Virus record (IMG/VR): IMGVR_UViG_3300043427_003242
Location: 1 to 64,000 of that record
Length of the DNA: 64,000 bases
Reading direction: 5' to 3' (one strand)
DNA from: a virus
Shown in pieces: positions 31,011 through 39,215 of the stretch. Numbering within the stretch: the first letter of the stretch is position 1; each line of letters starts with the position of its first letter. Under the pieces are notes generated by a model. That model did not search any database. It worked only from the letters and a program-made list of their open reading frames with translations, and had not been told where the DNA came from. The position numbers and the translations under genes are program-made.

Positions 31011-31145
31011 ATGTCTAAAGTCGTTTATCGCGGTGTTGAATATGACACCGAAATTCGCCGCCAGCAGCAGCAGGCTCAGCAACAACCTCAACAATATAAT
31101 GAGACCTATCGTGGTGTTAAGTTTGTGAAGGAGGTAGAAAAATGA
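31011..31145 (+). CDS. small DUF4278-like protein
   Basis: 44 residues: MSKVVYRGVEYDT followed by a Gln-rich stretch and TYRGVKFVKEVEK. MxxxYRGxxY is the DUF4278 signature of short cyanobacterial proteins. GGAG lies 9 bases upstream. It is the peptide gene expected just downstream of a Downstream-peptide riboswitch, so glutamine should control it. Its stop overlaps the next start (ATGA). Confidence 0.75.
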   Translation: MSKVVYRGVEYDTEIRRQQQQAQQQPQQYNETYRGVKFVKEVEK

Positions 31146-31243
31146 ATACTTATTTTGTTCGTTATCTAAAGAAAAAAGATAAGAAAGAAAAACTACTTCA
31201 TATTGCACAATTGAATATGGCAAAGCAACCACAAGTTGCATAA
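31142..31243 (+). CDS. 33-residue basic peptide
   Basis: MNTYFVRYLKKKDKKEKLLH then a short helix. Positively charged, probably amphipathic. Start overlaps the DUF4278 stop and a GGAGG site sits upstream, so it is translated with it. Confidence 0.55.
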   Translation: MNTYFVRYLKKKDKKEKLLHIAQLNMAKQPQVA

Positions 31244-31250
31244 GATTAAA

Positions 31251-31287
31251 AGGAAGGATTGACAACCTTCCTTTTTTTGTGTAGAAT
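31251..31287 (+). promoter_or_regulatory. overlapping terminator and sigma70-type promoter
   Basis: Stem AGGAAGG/CCTTCCT plus a T tract ends the riboswitch transcript; TTGACA (31259-31264) spans the loop, and TAGAAT is 17 bases on (31282-31287), starting the small gene-thyX transcript. Confidence 0.78.
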
Positions 31288-31308
31288 ACTAATAAGTATT
31301 ATAATAAT

Positions 31309-31464
31309 ATGAACCGAGAAAAAGTAAAACTGATTATTCATAATATGGAATTACTTGTTCGTTCCTTAAAGGAAGAACTAAAAGAACCTCCGTCTCTGAA
31401 TTATGAGGAGGTTGCTCCATATTTGGTTGATGATGATATTGAATTTTACGAGGAAGAGGATTGA
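31309..31464 (+). CDS. small acidic protein upstream of thyX
   Basis: 51 residues. MNREKVKLIIHNMELLVRSL is a helix; the rest (NYEEVAPYLVDDDIEFYEEED) is strongly acidic. It ends on the thyX start (TGATG), so it probably couples thyX translation. No family recognised. Confidence 0.6.
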   Translation: MNREKVKLIIHNMELLVRSLKEELKEPPSLNYEEVAPYLVDDDIEFYEEED

Positions 31465-32219
31465 TGAAACCAATTAAAGCAAAAGACCTTCTTGAATTAG
31501 ACCAACATATGAAAGTTGTGATGATTCGTCAGACGCAACTTCCCCAAACTCTTGTTTATCAAGCAGGTAAGAATGACTATTCGGAAGATCCCATTCATAC
31601 CAAAATGACTCCTGGAGAAAAGGATTGTGGTAAATGGGTCATTGAACAACTGCTTGCAAATGAGAGAGGTCATTGGGGTCCACTAGAACATCCTGCAATT
31701 ACTTTAGATTGTGTTGGATTTGTTCACAACGTAATTGTTCAGGCAAGAACTCATCGTGTTGGTGTAAGTTTTGATGTTCAATCTCAGCGTTATACCGGTC
31801 GTCGTGTACTGAAGGTTGCCAAGGGTGAACTGAAACCAGAAGAGGTTTATTATGTGCGTCCAGAAGGTCTCTACCTGGACCGTAAAGGGCACAAGTATGA
31901 ATGGACGAGGGAAGATTACGAAAGGCAGTTAAAGTTCTGTCTATCGGCATCTGAGAGGTATGCAGAGGGCTATGAGAAGCGTGGTATGGCGGAAGAACAT
32001 CTTCGTGATTATCTTCCCCAGAATATTCGTCAGAACTTTGTAGTCTCATTCTCTCTTCGTGCTGCACTACACTTCCTAGACCTAAGAGCAAAACTAGATG
32101 CTCAAGTAGAGATTCAAGCACTTTGTGAAGGAATGGTTCCTGTAATGAAAGCGTGGGTTCCTGAGATCTTTAGTTATTATGAAGAGAAGCGTCTACATAA
32201 GGCAAGACTTAGCCCCTGA
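31464..32219 (+). CDS. thyX: FAD-dependent thymidylate synthase
   Basis: 251 residues. The ThyX signature appears as RTHRVGVSFDVQSQRYTG (variant of RHRxxSxxxxSxRY), with GHWGPLEHPAITLDCVGFVH, YLPQNIRQNFVVSFSLRAALHFLDLRAKLDAQVEIQ around it. It makes dTMP from dUMP with a flavin, feeding phage DNA synthesis. The ATG overlaps the preceding stop. The common cyanophage replacement for T4 td. Confidence 0.94.
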   Translation: MKPIKAKDLLELDQHMKVVMIRQTQLPQTLVYQAGKNDYSEDPIHTKMTPGEKDCGKWVIEQLLANERGHWGPLEHPAITLDCVGFVHNVIVQARTHRVGVSFDVQSQRYTGRRVLKVAKGELKPEEVYYVRPEGLYLDRKGHKYEWTREDYERQLKFCLSASERYAEGYEKRGMAEEHLRDYLPQNIRQNFVVSFSLRAALHFLDLRAKLDAQVEIQALCEGMVPVMKAWVPEIFSYYEEKRLHKARLSP

Positions 32220-32224
32220 GTTTT

Positions 32225-32383
32225 ATGAAAAGTTATTGCATTAAAGACCATCTTACTGGTCACATTTTTAAGGTTTTTGTAACTGAAGAGAAGTTTCAAG
32301 AATTTCTTAAGAGTAATCCTGATATGGATGAATGTATTGACTGTGTTGAATGTGATGATGCACCGTCTATCACGCTCGAATAA
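32225..32383 (+). CDS. small Cys-containing protein
   Basis: 52 residues. MKSYCIKDHLTGHIFKVFVT, then EFLKSNPDMDECIDCVECDD: three cysteines in the C-terminal half (CIDCVEC) could bind a metal. Begins 5 bases after thyX. A late-type AATAAATA motif overlaps its stop. Confidence 0.6.
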   Translation: MKSYCIKDHLTGHIFKVFVTEEKFQEFLKSNPDMDECIDCVECDDAPSITLE

Positions 32384-32386
32384 ATA
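32379..32386 (+). promoter_or_regulatory. late promoter motif
   Basis: AATAAATA, 7 of 8 with consensus, 27 bases before the next gene start. Confidence 0.45.
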
Positions 32387-32412
32387 TCCTTACACACTAT
32401 GGAGAAATAACT

Positions 32413-32655
32413 TTGGCAATCTATCCAATTATTCATAAAGAAACTGGCGAGAAGAAAGTCGTTGAAATGAGTGTTCACGATATCACTCAGTGGTATGTTG
32501 AGAATCCGGATTGGAAACGCGATTGGAGTGAAGGATGTGCAACTCCAGGAGAACTCGGAGAGTGGCAAAATAAACTTGCCAACAAACATCCAGGATGGAA
32601 TGATGTACTAGATCGTGCCGGAAAAATGCCTGGCTCAAAAGTTAAAAAAATCTAA
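32413..32655 (+). CDS. conserved-type small protein (TTG start)
   Basis: 80 residues from TTG; GGAG lies 8 bases upstream and no ATG fits better. YPIIHKETGEKKVVEMSVHD, NPDWKRDWSEGCATPGELGE and HPGWNDVLDRAGKMPGS resemble a short protein family seen repeatedly in T4-like cyanophages. It precedes phoH by 12 bases. Function unknown. Confidence 0.65.
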   Translation: MAIYPIIHKETGEKKVVEMSVHDITQWYVENPDWKRDWSEGCATPGELGEWQNKLANKHPGWNDVLDRAGKMPGSKVKKI

Positions 32656-32666
32656 TTTAATTTTAT

Positions 32667-33425
32667 ATGGCAAGAAGAAAAAGAACGACGAATGAACAAC
32701 CAATCGGAGTTGGTCTTACCGCAAAACAAGCAAAACGTAAGAAACCAATTAACTCCGAATTAATGAGAGAGATTGAACCTCTTACTGACAATCAAGAATT
32801 ACTTTATAAAGCATACGAGTCAAATCAAAACATCGTTGCTTATGGATGTGCAGGTACTGGTAAAACTTTTATCACACTCTATAATGCACTTCAAGATGTT
32901 CTCGATGAAAGGTCGCCATATGAAAAAATTTATATTGTAAGGTCTCTTGTTGCTACTCGTGAGATTGGATTTCTTCCAGGAGATCACGAAGATAAATCAA
33001 GTCTTTATCAAATTCCTTATAAGAATATGGTAAAGTTTATGTTCCAACTTCCTTCAGATGCTGACTTTGAGATGCTCTATGGAAATCTGAAAACTCAAGG
33101 AACGATTAGTTTTTGGAGTACTTCTTTTATTCGTGGAACTACCCTGGATAATGCAATTGTCATTGTAGATGAATTTCAGAATCTTAACTTCCACGAGTTA
33201 GATTCCATCATCACTCGTGTAGGTGAAAACTCAAAAATTATGTTCTGTGGCGACGCAACTCAATCTGATTTGATTAAGTCAAATGAAAAAAATGGTATCG
33301 TTGATTTTATGAAAATTCTTCGTAATATGCCTTCAATTGATATTATTGAATTTGGTGTTGAAGATATTGTTCGCTCTGGATTCGTGAAAGAATATATTCT
33401 CGCAAAAATAGAAAGTGGTTTATGA
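32667..33425 (+). CDS. phoH: PhoH family ATPase
   Basis: 252 residues. YGCAGTGKTFITLYNAL is the Walker A, VIVDEFQNL the Walker B, and FCGDATQSDL the sensor-like block of PhoH. A basic N-terminal extension (ARRKRTTNEQ) precedes the domain. PhoH-like proteins are RNA-helicase-type ATPases; in cyanophages the gene is widespread but its role is unclear and not necessarily tied to phosphate. Stop overlaps the exonuclease start (ATGA). Confidence 0.94.
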   Translation: MARRKRTTNEQPIGVGLTAKQAKRKKPINSELMREIEPLTDNQELLYKAYESNQNIVAYGCAGTGKTFITLYNALQDVLDERSPYEKIYIVRSLVATREIGFLPGDHEDKSSLYQIPYKNMVKFMFQLPSDADFEMLYGNLKTQGTISFWSTSFIRGTTLDNAIVIVDEFQNLNFHELDSIITRVGENSKIMFCGDATQSDLIKSNEKNGIVDFMKILRNMPSIDIIEFGVEDIVRSGFVKEYILAKIESGL

Positions 33426-34102
33426 CATTTATTCATCATAATTATTTGGGTGATCTTGAATTAGAAAAGAAAGAAACCAACGGCATCCGACTGTACAATC
33501 TTCCAAATGGTCAGTGGGTGCCTTCAATTACTTCTGTGACTTCGTTTTATAATCGTGAGATTTTTATTAAGTGGAGAAAAAGAGTAGGTCTTGAAGAGGC
33601 AAATCGGATCACTAAAAGAGCAACTGCAAGAGGAACTGATTTCCACCAAGCCTGTCAGGATTATTTGGAAAACAAAGAATTGGATTGGAATAACTACCAA
33701 CCAATTACAAAGATTATGTTTCATCACGCTAAACCTTATCTTGATAAGATAAATAATATTCACGCAATTGAAAGAACTCTTTATTCTGAATATCTTGGAC
33801 TTGCTGGAAGAGTTGATTGTATTGGAGAATACGAGGGAGAACTTGCAGTCATAGACTTTAAAACTTCTGAAAAAATTAAACCAGAAGAATGGCTTGAAAA
33901 TTACTTTGTTCAGGAAATGTTTTATGCTACTGCTTACTATGAACTGACAAAAATTCCTTCAGTCAAACTTATTACAATTATGGTAACGCCTGGAGGAGAA
34001 GTCAAAGTATTTGACAAAAGAAACAAAGGGGATTATATTAAGTTATTAGTTCGTTACATTAAAGAATTTGTACATCACAATATTAGGCCAGATGGAGAAT
34101 GA
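33422..34102 (+). CDS. PD-(D/E)XK exonuclease-like protein
   Basis: 226 residues. The core is ERTLYSEYLGLAGRVDCIGE and LAVIDFKTSEK: G-x-D then D-x-K is the PD-(D/E)XK pattern of RecB/MGME1-like nucleases; YFVQEMFYATAYYEL provides the QxxxY block. It would degrade DNA ends during replication or recombination. The C-terminus overlaps the gp33 gene by 11 bases. Confidence 0.82.
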   Translation: MTFIHHNYLGDLELEKKETNGIRLYNLPNGQWVPSITSVTSFYNREIFIKWRKRVGLEEANRITKRATARGTDFHQACQDYLENKELDWNNYQPITKIMFHHAKPYLDKINNIHAIERTLYSEYLGLAGRVDCIGEYEGELAVIDFKTSEKIKPEEWLENYFVQEMFYATAYYELTKIPSVKLITIMVTPGGEVKVFDKRNKGDYIKLLVRYIKEFVHHNIRPDGE

Positions 34103-34349
34103 ATTAGAGAAAGCACTAGAAAATAAGTTTTTCTGTCCATCTAAATTTGCACAAGAAATTGAAAATCTTGTGCAAATTAATATTGAAATGAATTATATTG
34201 ATGCGATCATTTATTTCTGCGAGCAAAACAATATTGATTTGGAATCAGTTCCAAAACTCATTTCAAAACCACTAAAAGAAAAAATTAAGTATGAGGCGAT
34301 GGAACTCAATTTTCTTAAGAAAACTTCCCGTGCTAAATTAATTTTTTGA
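34092..34349 (+). CDS. 33: late transcription coactivator gp33
   Basis: 85 residues from ATG in the previous gene's last codons. The block IEMNYIDAIIYFCEQNNIDLESVPKLIS followed by LKEKIKYEAMELNFL lines up with T4 gp33 (MSYLEATTAFLEENSIPETQFAKFIP..IEKIQSEA). gp33 bridges the sliding clamp and RNA polymerase at late promoters, which fits the many TATAAATA sites in this window. Shorter than T4 gp33 (112). Ends one base before gp59. Confidence 0.75.
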   Translation: MENELEKALENKFFCPSKFAQEIENLVQINIEMNYIDAIIYFCEQNNIDLESVPKLISKPLKEKIKYEAMELNFLKKTSRAKLIF

Positions 34350-34946
34350 ATGATGCCATTTGACTGCTATAAAACTTATCTTGCATTAAAAAATCATTTT
34401 ACAAAAGACTCTTACGACTATCATAAGTACAATAAAAAAACCAGAGCGAGTCTTCAATCTTTTTATAAACGGAAGGATAGATTTTTCTTTGAGAAGATGT
34501 CAAGACAAAGAGATGAAAAAGAAGTAGAAGACTTCTTTGTTGCAAACTTTGTTTCTTGTCAAGACCCAGAAACACTCTGGATTGGTGAGGTGATGAAGGA
34601 TGGAGAAGAAAGATATCAGAACTGGCAGAAAAAAATTCAATCACTATCTTATCTTTTTAAGGAAGAATCACAATCTCTCTTTGAAGAAAATAAGTTTGAT
34701 GAAGTTTTTAAATGCTCTAAAGGTCACCCACCACTACTTAAAAAGTTTCTAACTGGTAAAGTAAGTTTAGAGACTCTGGTAATCTACGATAAAATCTTTA
34801 TGTTTAGTAAGGACTTTGATAAGAAACTACAAGATCCAGTGTGGGAAACCGTCAGTCGTAGAATAAGAAAGTACAATTCCTTTCTAAATATTGACGTATT
34901 TAAATTTAAAAAAATATTAAAAGAAGTAATTCTGGGAGAGAAATGA
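34350..34946 (+). CDS. 59: gp41 helicase loader
   Basis: 198 residues (T4 gp59 has 217). The N-terminus CYKTYLALKNHFTKDSYDYHKYN is colinear with T4 gp59 (VYKLYLMIKQHMNGKYDVIKYN); KKRxKYFFQKLS-type KRKDRFFFEKMSRQ and the helix-rich C-terminus (VSLETLVIYDKIF) follow. It loads the replicative helicase on forked DNA coated with gp32, whose gene is two positions downstream. Two adjacent ATGs are possible starts. Stop overlaps the next start (ATGA). Confidence 0.85.
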   Translation: MMPFDCYKTYLALKNHFTKDSYDYHKYNKKTRASLQSFYKRKDRFFFEKMSRQRDEKEVEDFFVANFVSCQDPETLWIGEVMKDGEERYQNWQKKIQSLSYLFKEESQSLFEENKFDEVFKCSKGHPPLLKKFLTGKVSLETLVIYDKIFMFSKDFDKKLQDPVWETVSRRIRKYNSFLNIDVFKFKKILKEVILGEK

Positions 34947-35287
34947 GTTTCTTTGATTCTGAAATGGTTCGTGCAGAAATGGCTGAGATTTCTGAACTTC
35001 AAGAAGAAGTTTATGGGAGTGTCTTTAAGTTTCCTTCTATGAAAAAAGAGGAAAGAATAAGACACGTTGAATTAATGGAGCGTCTTTTAGATAAACAAAA
35101 AGTTCTTTATACAAGAATGAGTTTATCTGATGATCCTGAAGCAATTGAAATGAAGGAACGTATTATGCATTCTGCAATTATGATGGGTATGCCTCCTGGA
35201 ACTGATATGAATATCATTCTTAACAATATGTCTAAGATGCTTGAAGTGATGAAAGAACAGATTGACAAAACTGGTTCCGACCTGTAG
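34943..35287 (+). CDS. DUF1825-like protein
   Basis: 114 residues. MSFFDSEMVRAEMAEISELQ is the N-terminal block I associate with DUF1825, a cyanobacterial family; the rest is alpha-helical with MMGMPPGTDMN near residue 85. Position between gp59 and gp32 is conserved in cyanophages as far as I recall. The gp32 promoter starts inside its last codons. Function unknown. Confidence 0.65.
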   Translation: MSFFDSEMVRAEMAEISELQEEVYGSVFKFPSMKKEERIRHVELMERLLDKQKVLYTRMSLSDDPEAIEMKERIMHSAIMMGMPPGTDMNIILNNMSKMLEVMKEQIDKTGSDL

Positions 35288-35290
35288 AAT
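35262..35290 (+). promoter_or_regulatory. sigma70-type promoter of gene 32
   Basis: TTGACA, exactly 17 bases, TAGAAT; embedded in the end of the DUF1825-like gene and about 70 bases before the gp32 start. It leaves a leader in which a translational control site could sit. Confidence 0.65.
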
Positions 35291-35358
35291 AAGTTTGGCT
35301 GGACGATCCATTAAGCAAAGTCACAAATGCCAAATCCAATTAATCAAAGGTAATTTAA

Positions 35359-36312
35359 ATGAGTTTTCAAAATCTTAAAAAACAATCTTCTCTTGGTTCA
35401 CTGACTGAAAAACTGGTGAAACAGGTTGAGAAGATGAATAATACCACCAATAGTGGTGCTGATGATCGTCTCTGGAAACCAGAGATGGATAAAACTGGTG
35501 TTGGTTCTGCAACTATTCGCTTTCTTCCCGCTCCTGATGGTGAAGAACTTCCTTGGGTAAAGATGTATTCTCACGCTTTCCAAGGTCCTGGTGGATGGTT
35601 TATTGAAAATTCTCTGACTACTATTGGTCAGAAGGATCCTGTCTCAGAGTACAATCGTGGTCTCTGGAATAGTGGTAACGAAAAAGATAAAGAGACTGTT
35701 CGTAAGCAAAAGCGTAAGCTTTCTTACTACTCCAATATCTACGTTGTAAAGGATCCTGCTAATCCTGCAAACGAAGGTAAAGTATTTCTTTTCAAGTATG
35801 GTAAGAAAATCTTTGATAAGATTCTGAATGCTATGCAACCAGAGTTTGATGATGAAGATCCTATCAATCCTTTTGACTTCTGGCAGGGTGCTAATTTCAA
35901 AATCAAAATCGTAAAGAAAGATGGTTATTGGAATTATGATAAGTCTGAATTTGATCGCGTAGGTCCTCTACTGGACGATGATGATGCTCTGGAAGCACTG
36001 TGGAAGAAAGAGTATTCTCTATCTGCAATTACTGCACCTGACCAATTCAAGTCTTATGAAGATCTTGAGCGTCGTATGAATATGGTTCTTGGTCTGGGTG
36101 GTACTACAACTCCCACACAGTCTCGTGCTGTGGTAGAGCAGGAAGATGAATATGAATCTTACAGCAAACCTGTAAGTCGTGAAGATAAAGTAATGGAAGA
36201 ACTTGAGGATTCTTACAATCGCTCCAAGTCTCCTTCACTTCCCAAGATCACTTCGGATGATGAAGATGAAGATGATGCACTCTCATATTTCCAAAAATTG
36301 GCTGAAGAGTGA
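35359..36312 (+). CDS. 32: single-stranded DNA-binding protein
   Basis: 317 residues (T4 gp32: 301). The basic N-terminal segment SFQNLKKQSSLGSLTEKLVK includes a LAST-like cooperativity motif; ATIRFLPAPDGEELPWVKMY and FQGPGGWFIENSLTTIGQKDPV are the OB-fold blocks, with SGNEKDKETVRKQKRKLSYYSNIYVVKDP. The zinc ligands of T4 gp32 are not evident. The C-terminal tail is acidic (SDDEDEDDALSYF), as needed for binding partner proteins. Its stop and the convergent gp53 stop share TGATCA. Confidence 0.93.
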   Translation: MSFQNLKKQSSLGSLTEKLVKQVEKMNNTTNSGADDRLWKPEMDKTGVGSATIRFLPAPDGEELPWVKMYSHAFQGPGGWFIENSLTTIGQKDPVSEYNRGLWNSGNEKDKETVRKQKRKLSYYSNIYVVKDPANPANEGKVFLFKYGKKIFDKILNAMQPEFDDEDPINPFDFWQGANFKIKIVKKDGYWNYDKSEFDRVGPLLDDDDALEALWKKEYSLSAITAPDQFKSYEDLERRMNMVLGLGGTTTPTQSRAVVEQEDEYESYSKPVSREDKVMEELEDSYNRSKSPSLPKITSDDEDEDDALSYFQKLAEE

Positions 36313-37326
36313 TCAAGTATAAAGTCTAATATTATCTCCTCTCTTAAGGGTCTCAGACACATATTGTTGAGACCCTTTTTTATATGGCATAATATCGTCC
36401 ATATCATTAAACACTACATTTAAGTATCTTGGTTTGAGCACAAAAATATTTCTCTTATCCTCTTCTATTTGCTTTTCATATTCATAATTTGTTATTGGTT
36501 TCACAAAAGAAGTTGAAGGAATCTGAACAGAATATCCGAGACCATCATCCCAGAATTCATAATATCGTGGATTGGTGAGACTGCTAATTAAAGAATTTTC
36601 CAATAATGTATAATTAACTTGTTCTTTTCCAGAAGTAGAAATTGCCGGAATAAGAATATTTGGAATATCTGGAAGTTCATAAGTAAAATAACTTCCAGAT
36701 ATTTCAGTAATAATATGTTTTCCGTTATATTCTCTTTCAGAAACTCCATCAATTGTAATCTGATCTCCCACAGATGCTGGAATATTATCTCTCATAAAAA
36801 CACTTACAGTTTTGCTCGGAGTAACTCCGCCATCTTGAGTTGCTGCTATTGAGTTAATAATTGAATTAATAGTCTCTATAAAGTTTCCATTAGTCTTCCA
36901 ATTTTGAGATATTCTCAAACCATTTTTAAGAACTGTAATGCCCAACGAATTCCTAATTTCTTCTGTTTCATAATGATGAACCCCAGAATATAAGTTTTCA
37001 TAAGAACCATACTTTTCTAGCATCACCTTATCAAAGGTATCTTGAGTCATAGGCCACTCTGATTGAATATTCAAAATGTTGTTAGAAAGAAGAACTACCC
37101 AATCTAATGTGGAGTCTTCATAAAACTTATTAGCAACATTATCAGGTCTCTCGTCACCAATAATTGAATACTTCTCAAAAAATGCTAAGTCGCCAAAAAT
37201 ATCTTCTCTTAACTTTCCACGCTTAAAAAGATTTTTAACTGGAATATACTCAGAGATATATTTGTCTCCTGGATTTCTGGAGACATAATCAAAGTTTGGT
37301 ACTTGTCTGAAGTATGGTTTAGTCAT
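36313..37326 (-). CDS. 53: baseplate wedge subunit gp53
   Basis: 337 residues (T4 gp53: 196), so it carries a large insertion. The N-terminus has PYFRQVPNFDYVSRN, LFKRGKLREDIFGDLAFFEKY and DERPDNVANKFYEDSTLDWVVLLSNNILN, the LysM-like blocks of gp53. Residues ~150-235 are beta-rich and may be the insertion. It is the last gene of a leftward tail operon, ends directly against gene 32, and is one base from gp48. Confidence 0.85.
   Translation of the reverse strand: MTKPYFRQVPNFDYVSRNPGDKYISEYIPVKNLFKRGKLREDIFGDLAFFEKYSIIGDERPDNVANKFYEDSTLDWVVLLSNNILNIQSEWPMTQDTFDKVMLEKYGSYENLYSGVHHYETEEIRNSLGITVLKNGLRISQNWKTNGNFIETINSIINSIAATQDGGVTPSKTVSVFMRDNIPASVGDQITIDGVSEREYNGKHIITEISGSYFTYELPDIPNILIPAISTSGKEQVNYTLLENSLISSLTNPRYYEFWDDGLGYSVQIPSTSFVKPITNYEYEKQIEEDKRNIFVLKPRYLNVVFNDMDDIMPYKKGSQQYVSETLKRGDNIRLYT
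36346..36380 (+). terminator. gp32 terminator inside antisense gp53
   Basis: Stem AAGGGTCTCA/TGAGACCCTT with a 12-base loop and T tail, on the plus strand. It lies in the coding 3' end of gp53, which runs the other way. Confidence 0.75.
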
Positions 37327-37327
37327 T

Positions 37328-38743
37328 TTAGTAACCTATTGGATGACCATCGTAATCAGTATCATAAACTGGAGTGATTTCTTGAAACTGTAAATTTAAA
37401 GTATAAGAAACCATGGTTCCATCATTATAAGTCATATAAGATCCAAGTGGAGTGTAATCAACAGAACAGTTTGTAAGAGCACAAGCTTTTGTTGTAGGAT
37501 TTGGACTAATTAAATTAATTCCTGGATGATTTTCTGTTTCACCTTTCAAATATCTTATCGTAAAAACGTGAGGAGCTCTTAGAAAAATTCCTTTCTCTTT
37601 TCTAACCGCCATATGATATTTAAAGTATTTGATAATTTTTTTGATATCATTTGCTTCTGGTTGATTTCTCGCAGACATTTTAAAAGTAAAGGTAAAAGGT
37701 CTTAATTGAGGTGCTTGGAAAAGAAGTTCAAGGTTTGGATTGAGAATAACGTTATCAGTTCTCGCCAAAACATTGTTAAGACTTGCTGCTTGCCCTGCAA
37801 GATATCTTTTAACTCTATCACTTTGAGTTATAAATTCTTTATATGCGTTTTTAATTTGACTTTCTACATCTGCTCCAGGTGTTCCATCTGGACCCATAGC
37901 AGTATATGATAAATTAAATATTGCAGCATCAATTGCACTTACACTGTCTGGACCCCAATCAACAGAATTTTGATCATTAATTGGAGATTGAATTGATAAG
38001 CAAACTGGTCCATCAACAATATCATATTCAGGAGATCCAAATGAAAATTGTGATCCCGTACCTGATGCTGCTCTTGGTTTTATTTTAACAGCTTGAAATT
38101 TAATTTTATCTTGCTCAGTTTTCATTTCCTTCGGATATCTTAATCCTGAAGTAGGTGCTATGGATAATTGTGCTGCTTCTAATGGAACATCTATAGTCTT
38201 TAAATCACCTACACTTTCTCCTGGTGTCGGTAATACTGGTTGTGCTGGTGCTGGTCCATTTGCTCCACCTTGTTGAGGTGCTTGTGGTTGAGGATTTGAA
38301 CCTGGAATGGCGGTATTTTGTAAACTACTTGCTAGTGGTTTTTGATATCCACCGACAATTCCATTGGAAGTCGCCGCTTGCTTTATTGAATTTTGAGCAG
38401 CTTGATACATTATTCCACCAGAAGTGTTTAATGATATAGCTGCTGTAGGTCCTAGAATTGTTCCATCAGGTTGTGCATACTGTGAGATACCAGTTTCAAA
38501 TATTTCGGCAGGTGTATATTTTTTCAATTCCCAAGATCCTGCAGCTCCTCCTTTTGTTGAAGTTGCAGCTACAAAAAATTGACTTCCGTTAGGAGTATAT
38601 AATAGTTCTGTTTTTGTTGTGTTTGCGATTGGATTTCCATTTACATCTGGAATAAATGTAGTCTTTGTTTTTATAAAAAGTGGAGTTGTTGCTCCTGGTA
38701 ATTTTGGACCGGATTGATTACTCTCTATTGTTTTTTGAGACAT
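37328..38743 (-). CDS. 48: baseplate tail tube cap gp48
   Basis: 471 residues (T4 gp48: 364). The C-terminal half has LNPNLELLFQAPQLRPFTFTFKMSARNQPEA and IKKIIKYFKYHMA, the tube-cap core shared with gp48/gp54. The first 190 residues are a Pro/Gln/Gly-rich extension (residues ~150-175 include QPQAPQQGG). It caps the baseplate for tube polymerisation. Starts on the stop of an upstream 20-residue frame (ATGA) with a GGAGGAG site. Confidence 0.82.
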   Translation of the reverse strand: MSQKTIESNQSGPKLPGATTPLFIKTKTTFIPDVNGNPIANTTKTELLYTPNGSQFFVAATSTKGGAAGSWELKKYTPAEIFETGISQYAQPDGTILGPTAAISLNTSGGIMYQAAQNSIKQAATSNGIVGGYQKPLASSLQNTAIPGSNPQPQAPQQGGANGPAPAQPVLPTPGESVGDLKTIDVPLEAAQLSIAPTSGLRYPKEMKTEQDKIKFQAVKIKPRAASGTGSQFSFGSPEYDIVDGPVCLSIQSPINDQNSVDWGPDSVSAIDAAIFNLSYTAMGPDGTPGADVESQIKNAYKEFITQSDRVKRYLAGQAASLNNVLARTDNVILNPNLELLFQAPQLRPFTFTFKMSARNQPEANDIKKIIKYFKYHMAVRKEKGIFLRAPHVFTIRYLKGETENHPGINLISPNPTTKACALTNCSVDYTPLGSYMTYNDGTMVSYTLNLQFQEITPVYDTDYDGHPIGY

Positions 38744-38805
38744 CAGAACTCTCCTCCATTTACTGAAGGAATAATCATCTCAATTGTTTGTAGAGTATGA
38801 GACAT
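38743..38805 (-). CDS. possible 20-residue leader peptide for gp48
   Basis: MSHTLQTIEMIIPSVNGGEF ends on the gp48 start (ATGA), and its final codons supply the gp48 ribosome site. Might be a translational coupler. Very short, so likely enough to be chance. Confidence 0.3.
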   Translation of the reverse strand: MSHTLQTIEMIIPSVNGGEF

Positions 38806-38819
38806 TTATGAGAGAGTTT

Positions 38820-39215
38820 TTATTTATTTAGACGGAATTTTGCATAAGGTATAGAGAGTAACTCATCCAACTCATTATACTTAACGACGTGAAGTTTTCC
38901 TGCAACTTCTTCCCAGGTATATTGCCTTGATTCTCTCCAATGAAAATTGATTGCTTTGAATCCCCACTTCTGGAGTTCAGTACAAGCAATCAAAGGATGT
39001 TGGTCGTATTCAATTTCTGGTGTCTTTGGGTTATAAATGAATGTATAAAACTTTCCTGGTTCTGGATATAATACTTCTTCTTTTAATGCATCCATTATCA
39101 TTAACATTAAATCTTCTGGGTCGCTGGTTCCACTTTGAGCAATTTTTCTTTTGAGTTCTCTGACTCTTATAGTTGTTGATGCTTTTTCTGCGTATTGCCC
39201 AAAACCCTCTGCCAT
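38820..39215 (-). CDS. conserved phage protein of unknown function
   Basis: 131 residues. PEPGKFYTFIYNPKTPEIEYDQHPLIACTEL and WGFKAINFHW resemble a block found in various large myoviruses (PGxFYxFxYxPKxxxxLPYYDxFPL). Position between gp48 and gp4, with ATGA overlap to gp4, suggests a virion-assembly role. Not identifiable with a T4 gene by eye. Confidence 0.6.
   Translation of the reverse strand: MAEGFGQYAEKASTTIRVRELKRKIAQSGTSDPEDLMLMIMDALKEEVLYPEPGKFYTFIYNPKTPEIEYDQHPLIACTELQKWGFKAINFHWRESRQYTWEEVAGKLHVVKYNELDELLSIPYAKFRLNK

Noticed and set aside
38743-38805. Treating the 20-codon frame before gp48 as a firm gene
   Set aside because: Only length and an ATGA overlap support it; listed at low confidence as a feature.
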